DNA of 64,000 nucleotides from Bacillus pseudomycoides (GTDB taxonomy: Bacteria > Bacillota > Bacilli > Bacillales > Bacillaceae_G), in the NCBI RefSeq assembly GCF_002582035.1, contig NZ_NUQE01000005.1, forward strand, positions 78,173 to 142,172, read 5' to 3'. Positions 27,588-36,173 of the stretch are shown here, piece after piece. The translations under genes were made by a program, and so were the position numbers. The stretch's first letter is position 1. Every line of letters starts with the position of its first letter. The notes beneath the pieces are model-generated. The model was given only the letters and a program-made list of their open reading frames with translations. It did no database searches and was not told the origin of the DNA.

Positions 27588-28664
27588 ATGGAGATTTCAA
27601 AAAATGACACGAAAATGCTAAAAGGAGTAGCTATTTTATTCATGCTGCTCCTTCATTTATTTTGCCGGAAAGAAGTTAATGGATTGTATGAGACCTTTTT
27701 AATAGTTAACGGAGTACCTTTAGTTTACTACATAGGATTATTTGGGGATGCGTGCGTTCCGATATATTGTTTCGTAAGTGGGTATGGATTATTTATGGTG
27801 TACAACAAGGAACAGACATCTAACGTAATGAAGAACTTTACACGTATTTTCAAGCTACTGACTAATTTTTGGATTGTGTTAGTCCTGTTTGTTGCCATTG
27901 GTTTCTTTGCAGGTAAGGCAGAATCTTTCCAAGGTGGCATAGCTGAATTTTTTCTCAACTTTTTTGTATTATCAAATTCATATAATGGTGCATGGTGGTT
28001 CTTGCAAACATATATTATTCTTGTCTTTTTGGCACCTTTTCTTACCAAACTAGTTAGAAAACATAATTCATTGAGTTTACTAATTATTTTTGGTGTTATA
28101 TATTTAGCAAGTTATATTCAGCGTATAAAACATGTCTTCGATTTTGGAGATTATATAGTCCTAAATGCGTTTGTAAACGCTATGGTGTTGGTTGGTACAT
28201 CTTTACTGCCATTCATTGTTGGTTCTATTTTTGCAAAGGAGAAAATATATTCGAAATTATATAATAAATTTCACGGTGTATCTTATAAGAATACACTTTG
28301 TGCTATTGGCATAGTCATGTTGGTAATCATTCATTCTTTTTATGAATCTATGATTATAGCACCTTTTACAGCTATTACCTTTATATGTTTCTTCAATCTT
28401 ATGAATAAGAGTAGACTCATACAAAAGATATTTACCTTTTTGGGTAATCATTCAACAAACATATGGTTAACCCATATGTTTTTTTATATGTCAATTTTTC
28501 CGGAGTTTACATTTGCACCTAGATATCCCATCTTAATCTTTGGCTGGTTGGTAGTACTGTGTCTTGGTTCATCATATGTAATAAATGTCATATATAAGCC
28601 TATAATACAAATTATTGACAAAAAGAGTTTCCTTGTGCGTGATAATGAAAAAGCAGTTGGTTAG
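27588..28664 (+). CDS. Acyltransferase family 3 membrane protein
   Basis: This 358-aa integral membrane protein has about ten segments. The first reads MLKGVAILFMLLLHLF and carries the conserved histidine of acyltransferase-3 (OafA/YrhL type) enzymes. These proteins transfer acetyl or other acyl groups onto sugars of surface polysaccharides at the membrane. It stands alone between two terminators, 181 nt after the beta-helix gene, behind AAAGGGGGGC. The EPS repeat unit or a precursor is the probable acceptor. Confidence 0.78.
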   Translation: MEISKNDTKMLKGVAILFMLLLHLFCRKEVNGLYETFLIVNGVPLVYYIGLFGDACVPIYCFVSGYGLFMVYNKEQTSNVMKNFTRIFKLLTNFWIVLVLFVAIGFFAGKAESFQGGIAEFFLNFFVLSNSYNGAWWFLQTYIILVFLAPFLTKLVRKHNSLSLLIIFGVIYLASYIQRIKHVFDFGDYIVLNAFVNAMVLVGTSLLPFIVGSIFAKEKIYSKLYNKFHGVSYKNTLCAIGIVMLVIIHSFYESMIIAPFTAITFICFFNLMNKSRLIQKIFTFLGNHSTNIWLTHMFFYMSIFPEFTFAPRYPILIFGWLVVLCLGSSYVINVIYKPIIQIIDKKSFLVRDNEKAVG

Positions 28665-28703
28665 GATTATTTAACTAAAACTATAAAATTTTCAAATAAG
28701 TGT

Positions 28704-28735
28704 ACAGCTCAACAAACGAATTGAGCTGTTTTTTG
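28704..28735 (+). terminator. Intrinsic terminator after the acyltransferase gene
   Basis: ACAGCTCAA and TTGAGCTGT form a 9-bp stem around an 8-nt loop, followed by TTTTTG. It lies 40 nt behind the stop codon. Confidence 0.85.
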
Positions 28736-28812
28736 TTTTCAAATACAAGAACCTATGAAACTTCAGGAAAAGAGGATATTCAAAAAATAATAACTCTGGG
28801 AGGAAAGAATAT

Positions 28813-29862
28813 ATGAAAATTCTAATCACAGGCGGAGCAGGCTACATTGGCACTCACACATGTGTAGAACTACTAAACGCTGGATATGAAATTATCGTAG
28901 TAGACAATTTTTCAAACAGCAAGCCAGAAGCTTTAAATCGTGTTCGTGAAATTACAGGAAAAGATTTTAAAGTTTATCAGGCAGATTTACTAGATAAGGA
29001 CGCGTTAGATACATTTTTTTCTGAAAATCAGATTGATGCTGTTATCCATCTTGCAGGATTGAAGGCGGTGGGTGAATCAGTTTCCTTGCCGCTTTGGTAT
29101 TATGAAAATAATGTTACAGGGACCCTTAGATTGTGTGAAGTTATGAAAAAATATGATGTGAAAAAGCTAGTATTTAGTTCTTCAGCTACTGTATATGGAA
29201 TACCCGAATCTGTACCTATATTTGAAGAATGTTCACTTGGAGCAACGAACCCTTATGGGCGCACAAAACAGATGATTGAAGAAATGTTACGTGATCTGTA
29301 TGTGTCTGACCATGATTGGAGCGTTGCTCTTTTACGTTATTTCAATCCGATTGGAGCGCATAAAAGCGGACGAATCGGAGAAGATCCAAGTGGTATCCCA
29401 AATAATCTTATTCCATACATTACGCAAGTAGCTGTTGGAAAGCTAAGTGAGCTAAGCGTTTTTGGTAATGACTATTCAACGCAGGATGGTACAGGCGTGA
29501 GAGATTATATACATGTTGTAGATCTTGCGATTGGGCATTTGAGAGCTCTTGGAAAGGTATTGGGTTCTAATGGGGTAGAAGCATATAATTTGGGAACTGG
29601 TCATGGTTATAGTGTATTAGAAATGGTTACTGCCTTTGAAAAAGCATCAGGTAAGAGAATTCCATATAGAATTGTAGATCGTCGCCCGGGTGATGTGGCT
29701 ATTTGTTATGCGGACGCAACAAAGGCTAAACGAGAGCTGGGATGGGTTGCTGAAAAAGAAATTGAAGAGATGTGTGAAGATTCATGGAGATGGCAGTCAA
29801 ATAATCCAACTGGTTATGAAGAAGGCGTTGATACACTAATGACAAGTAGTATTAGAGAATAA
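28813..29862 (+). CDS. galE: UDP-glucose 4-epimerase
   Basis: This 349-aa extended SDR has the NAD-binding [10 protein letters not shown] at the N-terminus, the catalytic serine region FSSSATVYG near residue 125 and the YxxxK motif as YGRTK near 149. It interconverts UDP-glucose and UDP-galactose (or the GlcNAc/GalNAc pair) and would supply the EPS with galactose-type sugars. GC content is higher than in the flanking EPS genes, suggesting separate origin. The ATG at 28813 follows GGGAGGAAAG. It has its own upstream terminator and so probably its own promoter. Confidence 0.93.
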   Translation: MKILITGGAGYIGTHTCVELLNAGYEIIVVDNFSNSKPEALNRVREITGKDFKVYQADLLDKDALDTFFSENQIDAVIHLAGLKAVGESVSLPLWYYENNVTGTLRLCEVMKKYDVKKLVFSSSATVYGIPESVPIFEECSLGATNPYGRTKQMIEEMLRDLYVSDHDWSVALLRYFNPIGAHKSGRIGEDPSGIPNNLIPYITQVAVGKLSELSVFGNDYSTQDGTGVRDYIHVVDLAIGHLRALGKVLGSNGVEAYNLGTGHGYSVLEMVTAFEKASGKRIPYRIVDRRPGDVAICYADATKAKRELGWVAEKEIEEMCEDSWRWQSNNPTGYEEGVDTLMTSSIRE

Positions 29863-29974
29863 AATAATTATTGATAATGGTTACTTTATTTAATAGTAGA
29901 AAGTAAATGTCAATTTAATTGGAAACAGCCAAACTTTTTATATTCAATCATATTTTGTGAAAGCAGGGTTAAAT

Positions 29975-30127
29975 ATGAATGTTTCTGAGAAATTAACTCA
30001 ACAACAATTTCAAGAGATACTTATGCATATATACAAAAGAGGTCAAGAATCAAAAAATGTGGAGGTAAAATGTTTAATAGAAGAAATTAAGCAGCAACTT
30101 ATTTCGATTATGCATATGAAAAATTAA
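29975..30127 (+). CDS. Small hypothetical 50-aa protein
   Basis: An ATG at 29975 behind AGCAGGG opens a 50-codon frame, MNVSEKLTQQQFQEIL at the start and ending in QLISIMHMKN. It is predicted to be two short charged helices without a membrane segment. It lies in the 394-nt stretch between galE and the sugar transferase gene. The family is not recognised. Its size and helical nature recall small anti-repressors or phosphatase adaptors, but there is no motif to support such a role. The rest of the stretch (30128-30256) shows no gene. Confidence 0.45.
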   Translation: MNVSEKLTQQQFQEILMHIYKRGQESKNVEVKCLIEEIKQQLISIMHMKN

Positions 30128-30256
30128 CAGAATATTTTTAAAAGATGAAATTAAAAATATTCATGAGGCTTATTGTGGAATTATATAACGATAGTCTTTC
30201 ATATTATTTATCTGTAAAAAGGCATTTACAAGAATCTTAGTTAGGAGTCTGGTCTA

Positions 30257-30862
30257 ATGAAGCGACTTTTTGATCTAGTGGTTTCTTTATTTTTATTATT
30301 GTGCTTCTCTTCAGTTATCTTTGTAGTAGCTGTTCTGATTAGATTGAAATTAGGATCTCCTATATTATTTAAACAACAACGTCCAGGGTTACATGGAAAA
30401 TCATTCTACCTTTATAAATTTCGTACAATGACTGATGCGAGAGATAGTAATGGTGTACTCTTACCTGATCAAGTTAGGTTAACCTCATTTGGGAAATTCC
30501 TTAGAAAATATAGTTTAGATGAATTACCACAGCTTATAAATGTTGTAAAAGGTCATCTAAGTTTAGTAGGACCACGACCGTTATTAATGGAATACTTACC
30601 TTTATACTCTAATGAGCAAGCTAAAAGACATCATGTAAAACCTGGAATCACTGGATGGGCACAAGTAAATGGGAGAAATAGCATTTCATGGGAGGGAAAA
30701 TTTAAACTGGATGTATGGTATGTTGAGAATCAAAGTTTTCTTCTAGATTTAAAAATTTTATATTTAACCTTTAGTAAAGTCTTAAAATCAGAAGGCATAC
30801 AAAATGGAAACCACGCAACTATGCCAATTTTTAAAGGGAGTATAGAACATGATGAAAAATAA
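30257..30862 (+). CDS. Priming phosphoglycosyl transferase (EpsL-like)
   Basis: The 201-aa protein has one N-terminal membrane segment (LFDLVVSLFLLLCFSSVIFV), then KFRTMTDA, the catalytic DELPQLINVVKG with Asp-Glu dyad, SLVGPRPLL and PGITGWAQVNGRN. This is the short monotopic PGT family (PglC, EpsL), which transfers a phospho-sugar from UDP-sugar to undecaprenyl phosphate and so starts each repeat unit. With an EpsC-type dehydratase and EpsN-type aminotransferase in the locus, a diamino-trideoxy sugar is the likely first residue. Its end overlaps the next gene by 14 nt. Confidence 0.9.
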   Translation: MKRLFDLVVSLFLLLCFSSVIFVVAVLIRLKLGSPILFKQQRPGLHGKSFYLYKFRTMTDARDSNGVLLPDQVRLTSFGKFLRKYSLDELPQLINVVKGHLSLVGPRPLLMEYLPLYSNEQAKRHHVKPGITGWAQVNGRNSISWEGKFKLDVWYVENQSFLLDLKILYLTFSKVLKSEGIQNGNHATMPIFKGSIEHDEK

Positions 30863-31838
30863 TATGAATATCTTGTTTACTAGTTCTGGTAGGAGAGTAG
30901 CTTTAATTAAAAAATTTAAAGAAGCTTTTGAGCAAGAAAAAATGAATGGGAACATTATTACTGCAGATTTAAAAGAAACTGCCCCGACTGTTTATTTTAG
31001 TGATAAGCATTTTATTGTTCCAAGAGTAACGGAAGAAAATTATGTAGAAGAGCTATTACAAATATGTCAAAAAGAAAATATTAGCCTAATCATTCCATTA
31101 ATTGATACTGAATTGATCCTTTTAGCCGAAAATAAGCCGATTTTTGAAGAAATTGGTGTAAAAGTATTAGTTTCCAGTAAAGAACTAAATGAGATAGCCA
31201 ATAACAAAGTAAATACTTATAACTTCTTTATTTCTCATAATATTCTTACTCCTAAAGTATATAGTGATGAAGAAATTCACAGAAAAAAATATCAATTCCC
31301 AGTATTAATTAAGCCTCGTGATGGAAGCTCTAGTAAAGGTGTTACAAAAATTAAGAATGAAAAGGAATTGAATTTTTTCAAGGACTATATACCTAACGCG
31401 ATGATACAAGAGTATGTTTCAGGAGAAGAATATACAGTAGATGTAATGGTGGATTTTGATGGTAATATTAAGACCATTGTTCCTAGATTACGTATAGAAA
31501 CACGAGCGGGTGAGGTAAGTAAGGGTGTTACTAAGAAAGATCATAAAATTATCAAAGCTGTGGAAAATGTAGTTAAAAATTTGCCCGCGCCTGTTGGCTG
31601 TATTACTTTGCAATGTTTTAAAAAGGCAGATGGAGAAATTACGTTTATTGAAATAAATCCCCGTTTTGGAGGAGGAATTCCATTATCAATAGAAGCAGGA
31701 GCAAATTTTCCTTTATGGACAATTAAAATGTGTCAGGGGGAAGTTTTTGCAGAAAAAGATTTCAGTTGGAAAGAAAACTTAATGATGCTTAGATATGATG
31801 AAGCAGTCTTTACTGAGAGTATTCAATATGGTAATTAA
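30849..31838 (+). CDS. ATP-grasp ligase in place of epsM
   Basis: The 329-aa protein has a CarB-like ATP-grasp fold: FTSSGRRVALIKKFKEAF at the N-terminus, PVLIKPRDGSSSKGV in the ATP lid, and FIEINPRFGGGIPLS with the metal-binding Glu/Asn. Such enzymes activate a carboxylate as an acyl-phosphate and join it to an amine. It lies between EpsL- and EpsN-like genes, where B. subtilis has the acetyltransferase EpsM. It may attach an amino acid or other acid to a 4-amino sugar instead of acetate (inference). Start ATG at 30849 or 30852 behind AAAGGGAG. Confidence 0.8.
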   Translation: MMKNNMNILFTSSGRRVALIKKFKEAFEQEKMNGNIITADLKETAPTVYFSDKHFIVPRVTEENYVEELLQICQKENISLIIPLIDTELILLAENKPIFEEIGVKVLVSSKELNEIANNKVNTYNFFISHNILTPKVYSDEEIHRKKYQFPVLIKPRDGSSSKGVTKIKNEKELNFFKDYIPNAMIQEYVSGEEYTVDVMVDFDGNIKTIVPRLRIETRAGEVSKGVTKKDHKIIKAVENVVKNLPAPVGCITLQCFKKADGEITFIEINPRFGGGIPLSIEAGANFPLWTIKMCQGEVFAEKDFSWKENLMMLRYDEAVFTESIQYGN

Positions 31839-32523
31839 GGCGATTGTTTTTGATATGGATGATACTTTATACAAAGAAAAGGATTATGTCATAAGTGGTT
31901 TTAAAGCGGTTGATAATTGGTTTAGAGAAAAATATAAGAAAACTGGATTTTATAATACTGCAATTCAATTATTTGATTCAGGAGAAAAAAAGTTTGTTTT
32001 TAATAAAACGCTTGAGAAATTAAATATTAATTATGATGAAAAATTGATTAGTAATATGTTAGAACAATATAGATTTCATGAACCTGATATCAAATTATTA
32101 GAAGAAGCGCAGTGGGTACTGAACAGTTTAGTTAATACCGTTAAGGTTGGACTTATTTCAGATGGATATTTAGCTACCCAAGAAAAAAAGATCAATGCAT
32201 TAAAGTTAAAAGAAAAGTTTCATTCCGTAATTCTTACTGATAGGTTTGGAAGAGAACATTGGAAACCGAGCCAAGTTCCTTATGAACAAATAAGCAGGGA
32301 ACTTCAAGTTCCTCATCATCAGTGTGTGTACATAGGAGATAATTTAAATAAAGATTTTATAACTGCTAAGAAATTGAAGTGGACAACAGTCCATATTGAT
32401 AGGGAAGATGGTGTCTACTATAACCTTGTAGTTGAACAAGATTATAAAGCCCATTATACAATTGATAACTTAAGAAAACTTTCAAATATACCTGTATTAA
32501 AGCATATGTTTTTAGATACGTAA
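31828..32523 (+). CDS. HAD-superfamily hydrolase
   Basis: The 231-aa protein begins IKAIVFDMDDTLYKEKDYV, the DxDxT nucleophile motif of HAD phosphatases, with LISDGY (motif II) near residue 108 and YIGDNLNKDF (motif IV) near residue 170. The HAD gene overlaps the ATP-grasp gene by 11 nt. ATP-grasp and HAD pairs often act in sequence on acyl- or sugar-phosphates. The start at 31828 is chosen because the HAD fold begins immediately there; the longer frame from 31795 lies wholly within the previous gene. Confidence 0.82.
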   Translation: MVIKAIVFDMDDTLYKEKDYVISGFKAVDNWFREKYKKTGFYNTAIQLFDSGEKKFVFNKTLEKLNINYDEKLISNMLEQYRFHEPDIKLLEEAQWVLNSLVNTVKVGLISDGYLATQEKKINALKLKEKFHSVILTDRFGREHWKPSQVPYEQISRELQVPHHQCVYIGDNLNKDFITAKKLKWTTVHIDREDGVYYNLVVEQDYKAHYTIDNLRKLSNIPVLKHMFLDT

Positions 32524-32554
32524 AATCAAAGTATGTATAAAAGGTTGTGATTAC

Positions 32555-33706
32555 ATGCAAACGGTTAAAAATAAAAAACGAATTTATCTCTCTTCTCCGC
32601 ACATGAGCGGTAATGAACAAAAATATATTCAAGATGCATTTGATACAAATTGGATTGCTCCTCTTGGGCCAAATGTAGATGCTTTTGAAAAGGAACTTGC
32701 ATCTTTTGTTGGAGCCAAGGATGCTGCAGCGATTAGTTCAGGCACTGCTGCTATTCATTTGGCACTGCGGTTATTAGATGTTCAAAAAGGGGATAAAGTA
32801 TTTTGCTCAAGTCTTACTTTTGTAGCAAGTGCAAATCCAATTGTTTATTTGGGAGCTGAACCAATATTTATTGATTCAGAGCCCGAAACATGGAACATGT
32901 CACCTCAAGCATTGGAACGTGCGTTACGTGATGCGAATAAAGAAGGGAAATTACCAAAAGCCATTATTGTTGTTAACTTATATGGGCAGAGCGCGAAAAT
33001 GGATGAAATCCTTTCGTTATGCAATGAATATGATGTTCCTGTAATTGAGGATGCAGCAGAATCTCTTGGTTCTACATATAAAGGAAAAGCAAGTGGGACA
33101 TTTGGAAAATTTGGCGTTTATTCATTTAATGGCAACAAGATTATTACAACTTCTGGTGGAGGAATGCTTGTTTCTGATGATGTTGGAGCATTACAGAAAG
33201 CACGGTTTTTAGCAACTCAAGCCAGGGATTTAGCACCTCACTATCAGCATAGCGAGGTGGGTTATAATTATCGAATGAGTAATATATTAGCCGGTGTTGG
33301 AAGAGCTCAATTAGAGGTGTTAGAAGATAGAGTGAGAGCTAGAAGATTCATATTTGAACGGTATTACCAAGAACTATCCAGCGTACCTGGATTTTACTTT
33401 ATGCCTGAACTAGAAAACACTTGCTCGAATCGTTGGCTTACAACTTTAACGATTAATGAAAAAGAAGCAGGTATATCCATAGAATCACTATTGGAATCCT
33501 TGGCTGAAGAAAATATTGAAGCTCGTCCTGTTTGGAAGCCGCTTCATATGCAGCCGCTTTTTGAAGGGATGAAATATTATCCTCATAGCGAAAATAATCA
33601 TGTAGCTGAACAATTATTTAAAATGGGTGTTTGTCTTCCTTCTAGTTCCAATATGACAGAGGGGGATCAACGAAGGGTCATTCAATGTATCAAAAATGCC
33701 TTATAA
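32555..33706 (+). CDS. DegT/DnrJ/EryC1 sugar aminotransferase (EpsN-like)
   Basis: This 383-aa PLP enzyme has SSGTAAIHLALRLL near residue 60, VIEDAAESLGS (PLP-binding Asp), and SFNGNKIITTSGGG with the Schiff-base lysine near residue 190. It is of the PglE/EpsN type, which aminates UDP-4-keto-6-deoxy-GlcNAc, the product expected from the EpsC-like enzyme at 7742. It is the last EPS gene and is followed by a terminator. GC content is higher than in the mid-locus transferases. Confidence 0.88.
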   Translation: MQTVKNKKRIYLSSPHMSGNEQKYIQDAFDTNWIAPLGPNVDAFEKELASFVGAKDAAAISSGTAAIHLALRLLDVQKGDKVFCSSLTFVASANPIVYLGAEPIFIDSEPETWNMSPQALERALRDANKEGKLPKAIIVVNLYGQSAKMDEILSLCNEYDVPVIEDAAESLGSTYKGKASGTFGKFGVYSFNGNKIITTSGGGMLVSDDVGALQKARFLATQARDLAPHYQHSEVGYNYRMSNILAGVGRAQLEVLEDRVRARRFIFERYYQELSSVPGFYFMPELENTCSNRWLTTLTINEKEAGISIESLLESLAEENIEARPVWKPLHMQPLFEGMKYYPHSENNHVAEQLFKMGVCLPSSSNMTEGDQRRVIQCIKNAL

Positions 33707-33710
33707 AATA

Positions 33711-33753
33711 AAGCACCTTCTGAATGGTATATATAAATTCGGGAGGTGTTTTT
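33711..33753 (+). terminator. Terminator at the end of the EPS locus
   Basis: CACCTTCTGAAT and ATTCGGGAGGTG form a 12-bp stem with G-U pairs around a 10-nt AT loop, followed by TTTTT. It starts 5 nt past the aminotransferase stop. Confidence 0.75.
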
Positions 33754-34246
33754 ATATGAAATATTATGTTTGAAATGGGATTAAACACGAATAAAAGTAG
33801 TTGGATGTATATTTTTCTCGTGATGTTTTCTTCTTTTATTAAACTTTTCCTTCAATTGAATATCGAGGCAATCTCTATAAAGAATATAATTATAAGTATA
33901 CATAATCTTATGGTAATTACTCTTTGCCTTTTTATATGCAAGTGTTAAAAGTGAAAACATAGTGCGGAACCCCCTTGATAAACTTTATGAGCGCAAAGAA
34001 GTATATATTCAATGATGTGTAACTCATTAGCTGTTTTGCGTTGCTATTTCTTAATAATTTTATTTATGATGATTGTACCTTTCTTTATAGAATCGTATTT
34101 TTATATTGAATTTCTTGTTATAAAAATACTTTATGAACATCAACCTTTAATATATTAACAGTTTTTAGAAGAATGGTAAATCATAGTTTCCCTTATAGAA
34201 AATTGTATGATATGAAAAAATGGGGCTAAGGAGGGGGGATAAACGA
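33754..34246. other. Gene-poor stretch before the SinR-like gene
   Basis: No supported gene. A 60-codon hydrophobic frame at 33766-33948 starts inside or just behind the terminator, lacks a binding site and has the look of chance translation of AT-rich DNA. The final 40 nt hold the binding site of the SinR-like gene. No GTTC-N8-GAAC palindrome is present here. Confidence 0.6.
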
Positions 34247-34591
34247 ATGATTGGGAAAAATATTTATCGATTTCGAAAAAATAGGGGGCTTACTTTATCT
34301 GAACTAGCAGAAAGGGCGGGCATTTCTAAATCTTATTTAAGTAATATTGAAAGAAATATAAACCAAAACCCGTCTATCCAAGTAATGGAAAAGATAGCAT
34401 TGGTTTTGGAGGCAGATCTCAATACATTAATCGAAACGAAAAAAAATGTAGAAAAAAAGCAGCAGATTGAAAGAGAGTGGATTGATTTTGTTTATGAATT
34501 AAAAAAAGCAGGGATTGATAAAGAGGAGATTCGGGAGTATAAAATATTAATTGATTTCATTAAATGGCAGAATTCAGGAGTAAACAAGTAA
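34247..34591 (+). CDS. SinR-like XRE-family repressor
   Basis: The 114-aa protein has a helix-turn-helix domain (residues about 1-65), with MIGKNIYRFRKNRGLTLSEL, AGISKSYLSNIERNINQNPS and VMEKIALVLE, that tracks B. subtilis SinR almost element for element (KSYLSSIERN, NPSI in SinR). The C-terminal part REWIDFVYELKKAGIDKEE..IREY and DFIKWQNSG resembles the SinI/SinR dimerisation hook, where SinR has EWEKLV..AMTSGVSKKQFREFLDYQKW. The ATG at 34247 follows GGAGGGGGG. No sinI-like antagonist gene is evident next to it. It is the best local candidate for binding the seven palindromes in this region. Confidence 0.85.
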   Translation: MIGKNIYRFRKNRGLTLSELAERAGISKSYLSNIERNINQNPSIQVMEKIALVLEADLNTLIETKKNVEKKQQIEREWIDFVYELKKAGIDKEEIREYKILIDFIKWQNSGVNK

Positions 34592-35008
34592 GGGGATTGC
34601 TCATTCTATTGATAGTTTCGTTATTATTACGTCTTTTATATTATGTAGTGTGCTGCAAAACTTATCTCTGTACAGAATTTGCACATAAAAAGACGATCTC
34701 TTTTTATGATAACCTGAATTTCTCATCTACCTAAACGTGTCTTGCAAAATTTGTTTCATTATGTTGGCAGTTGCACTCCGCTCATTTTTTTACTTCTATC
34801 TTTTCAGATTGAATATGGTAACCTTTATTTCATGTAAAACTGTAAGCGCTTTTTTCTGTCTTTAATTTTACCAGTAATACCCCACCTTAAAGTTTGGAGG
34901 AAAATAAGGAAATTAGGTGGGGAATAAACTGCTGGCATGTACTTGATTTGACTGGCTTTTATCAAGGAAGGGTGAAGGCCTGCTTTCCACTATTATAAAA
35001 TAGGAATC
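34592..35008. other. Gene-free stretch between the SinR-like gene and the RiPP cluster
   Basis: No supported gene on either strand, and no SinI-like frame. An 8-bp perfect inverted repeat, CCCCACCT (34880-34887) with AGGTGGGG (34915-34922), has a 27-nt loop and no T tract on either side; it might serve as a weak end to the minus-strand RiPP transcript. Confidence 0.55.
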
Positions 35009-36148
35009 TTATTGCTTCTCAATTCTCTGACGACGTAATATAGTGTTTAAAAAGTTATACCCCCTCTTTTTATACAATCTTACATATTCAAAGAAAAGTC
35101 TCCTCTCCGTGTTATTTGATCCCAATTCGAAAGAGAGCTCTATTTTAGAAGGGAGTATCCAGTTGTATATGGCTATCAGACAATGTTTGATTGTATCAAA
35201 ATCTAAAAAGTTGAAGTAAGCGAAATTTATGTATTGCTTAAATGATTTAAAATCTCTGTCTCTGATTGCTTTGTACTCCCACCATAAGTTATCTTTTCTA
35301 TTGAGAGAAAGATGTTTTACATTTTCTAATTGTGGAAACAAATTATAGACAATCGCTAAAGTTCTAAGGACTCTTTTTAAAGTTTTGTGAGAAGCTGCTT
35401 CTTTAAATAAAATAGCATAATCAAGTTTGTCATGTAGCACATATATCATTTGAATTATATCTATAAAATATTTTAAAGAATTCAAATTATGCTTCCAACC
35501 GTGAAGGCAAATCATATAAAAGGTATGATAATCAGATAGTTCTTTTATATGGTTATATCGTTTTAAAGATTTTGCTTGATTCCAAAATTCTTCTATTTGA
35601 AGATGGGATGTGTTTTCTTTTAATAGATCCCAATGTATCTCGACCGTTAGCGGAATTGTTGATCCAGGCAATACCTTACTAAAACTACAATGGAAATGAG
35701 AAGGGATATATTCTTCTTCAACTGTAAATCCTAGTGATTTTATGCAATCAATCGCTGTATTTAAATCGTGTGCTTTGATTAACAAATCAATATCTGATGT
35801 TGACCTAGCGCCTATGTGACCAAAATATTTTTCAGCAAAGACTACACCTTTAAGTGGAATAACATCAACTTCAATATCCTCAAATTTGTTTAGAATTTGT
35901 TCTGTTTGGTTTTTAATGAATAAATTTAGGTATAATGTTTCGTTGTATTTTTGAGTCAACTGTTCTTGAAAAAAAAGGGGTGTTTGATTAAGTATCCCTT
36001 GTTGTTTTAATAAATAATAAATTTGGGAGTGAATTTCAAAAAACTCAATATCCTCCATCGCTTGTTTATAAAATTCTTTGTCAGTTGGTACAGGAATTTG
36101 TGAATCATATAATGCTTGTATCAAATGAACAATCAAGGATTTCAGCAC
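35009..36148 (-). CDS. Nucleotidyltransferase-family protein, RiPP cluster 1
   Basis: The 379-aa protein belongs to the family found in paeninodin-type clusters. KGVVFAEKYFGHIGARSTSD followed by IDLLI around residue 115 is the nucleotidyltransferase core with a DxD-like metal site, and EIHWDL follows. In the pseudomycoidin lasso system the homologue attaches a sugar to a phosphorylated C-terminal serine. The partner kinase is encoded divergently at 38951. The start is either the GTG at 36148 or a TTG at 36136 better spaced from AAAGGTG. It lies 25 nt behind the ABC gene in one operon. It is a distant paralogue of the gene at 44696. Confidence 0.82.
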   Translation of the reverse strand: MLKSLIVHLIQALYDSQIPVPTDKEFYKQAMEDIEFFEIHSQIYYLLKQQGILNQTPLFFQEQLTQKYNETLYLNLFIKNQTEQILNKFEDIEVDVIPLKGVVFAEKYFGHIGARSTSDIDLLIKAHDLNTAIDCIKSLGFTVEEEYIPSHFHCSFSKVLPGSTIPLTVEIHWDLLKENTSHLQIEEFWNQAKSLKRYNHIKELSDYHTFYMICLHGWKHNLNSLKYFIDIIQMIYVLHDKLDYAILFKEAASHKTLKRVLRTLAIVYNLFPQLENVKHLSLNRKDNLWWEYKAIRDRDFKSFKQYINFAYFNFLDFDTIKHCLIAIYNWILPSKIELSFELGSNNTERRLFFEYVRLYKKRGYNFLNTILRRQRIEKQ

Positions 36149-36173
36149 CTTTCTGCATTAGATCAATTTCAAT

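Noticed and set aside
33766-33948. 60-aa hydrophobic frame behind the EPS terminator
   Set aside because: Starts at the terminator without a binding site; hydrophobicity follows from T-rich sequence.
34080-34096. TTTCTTTATAGAATC upstream of the SinR-like gene as an autoregulatory operator
   Set aside because: The outer G and C of the arms are lost and the arm spacing is 14 rather than 16 bp.
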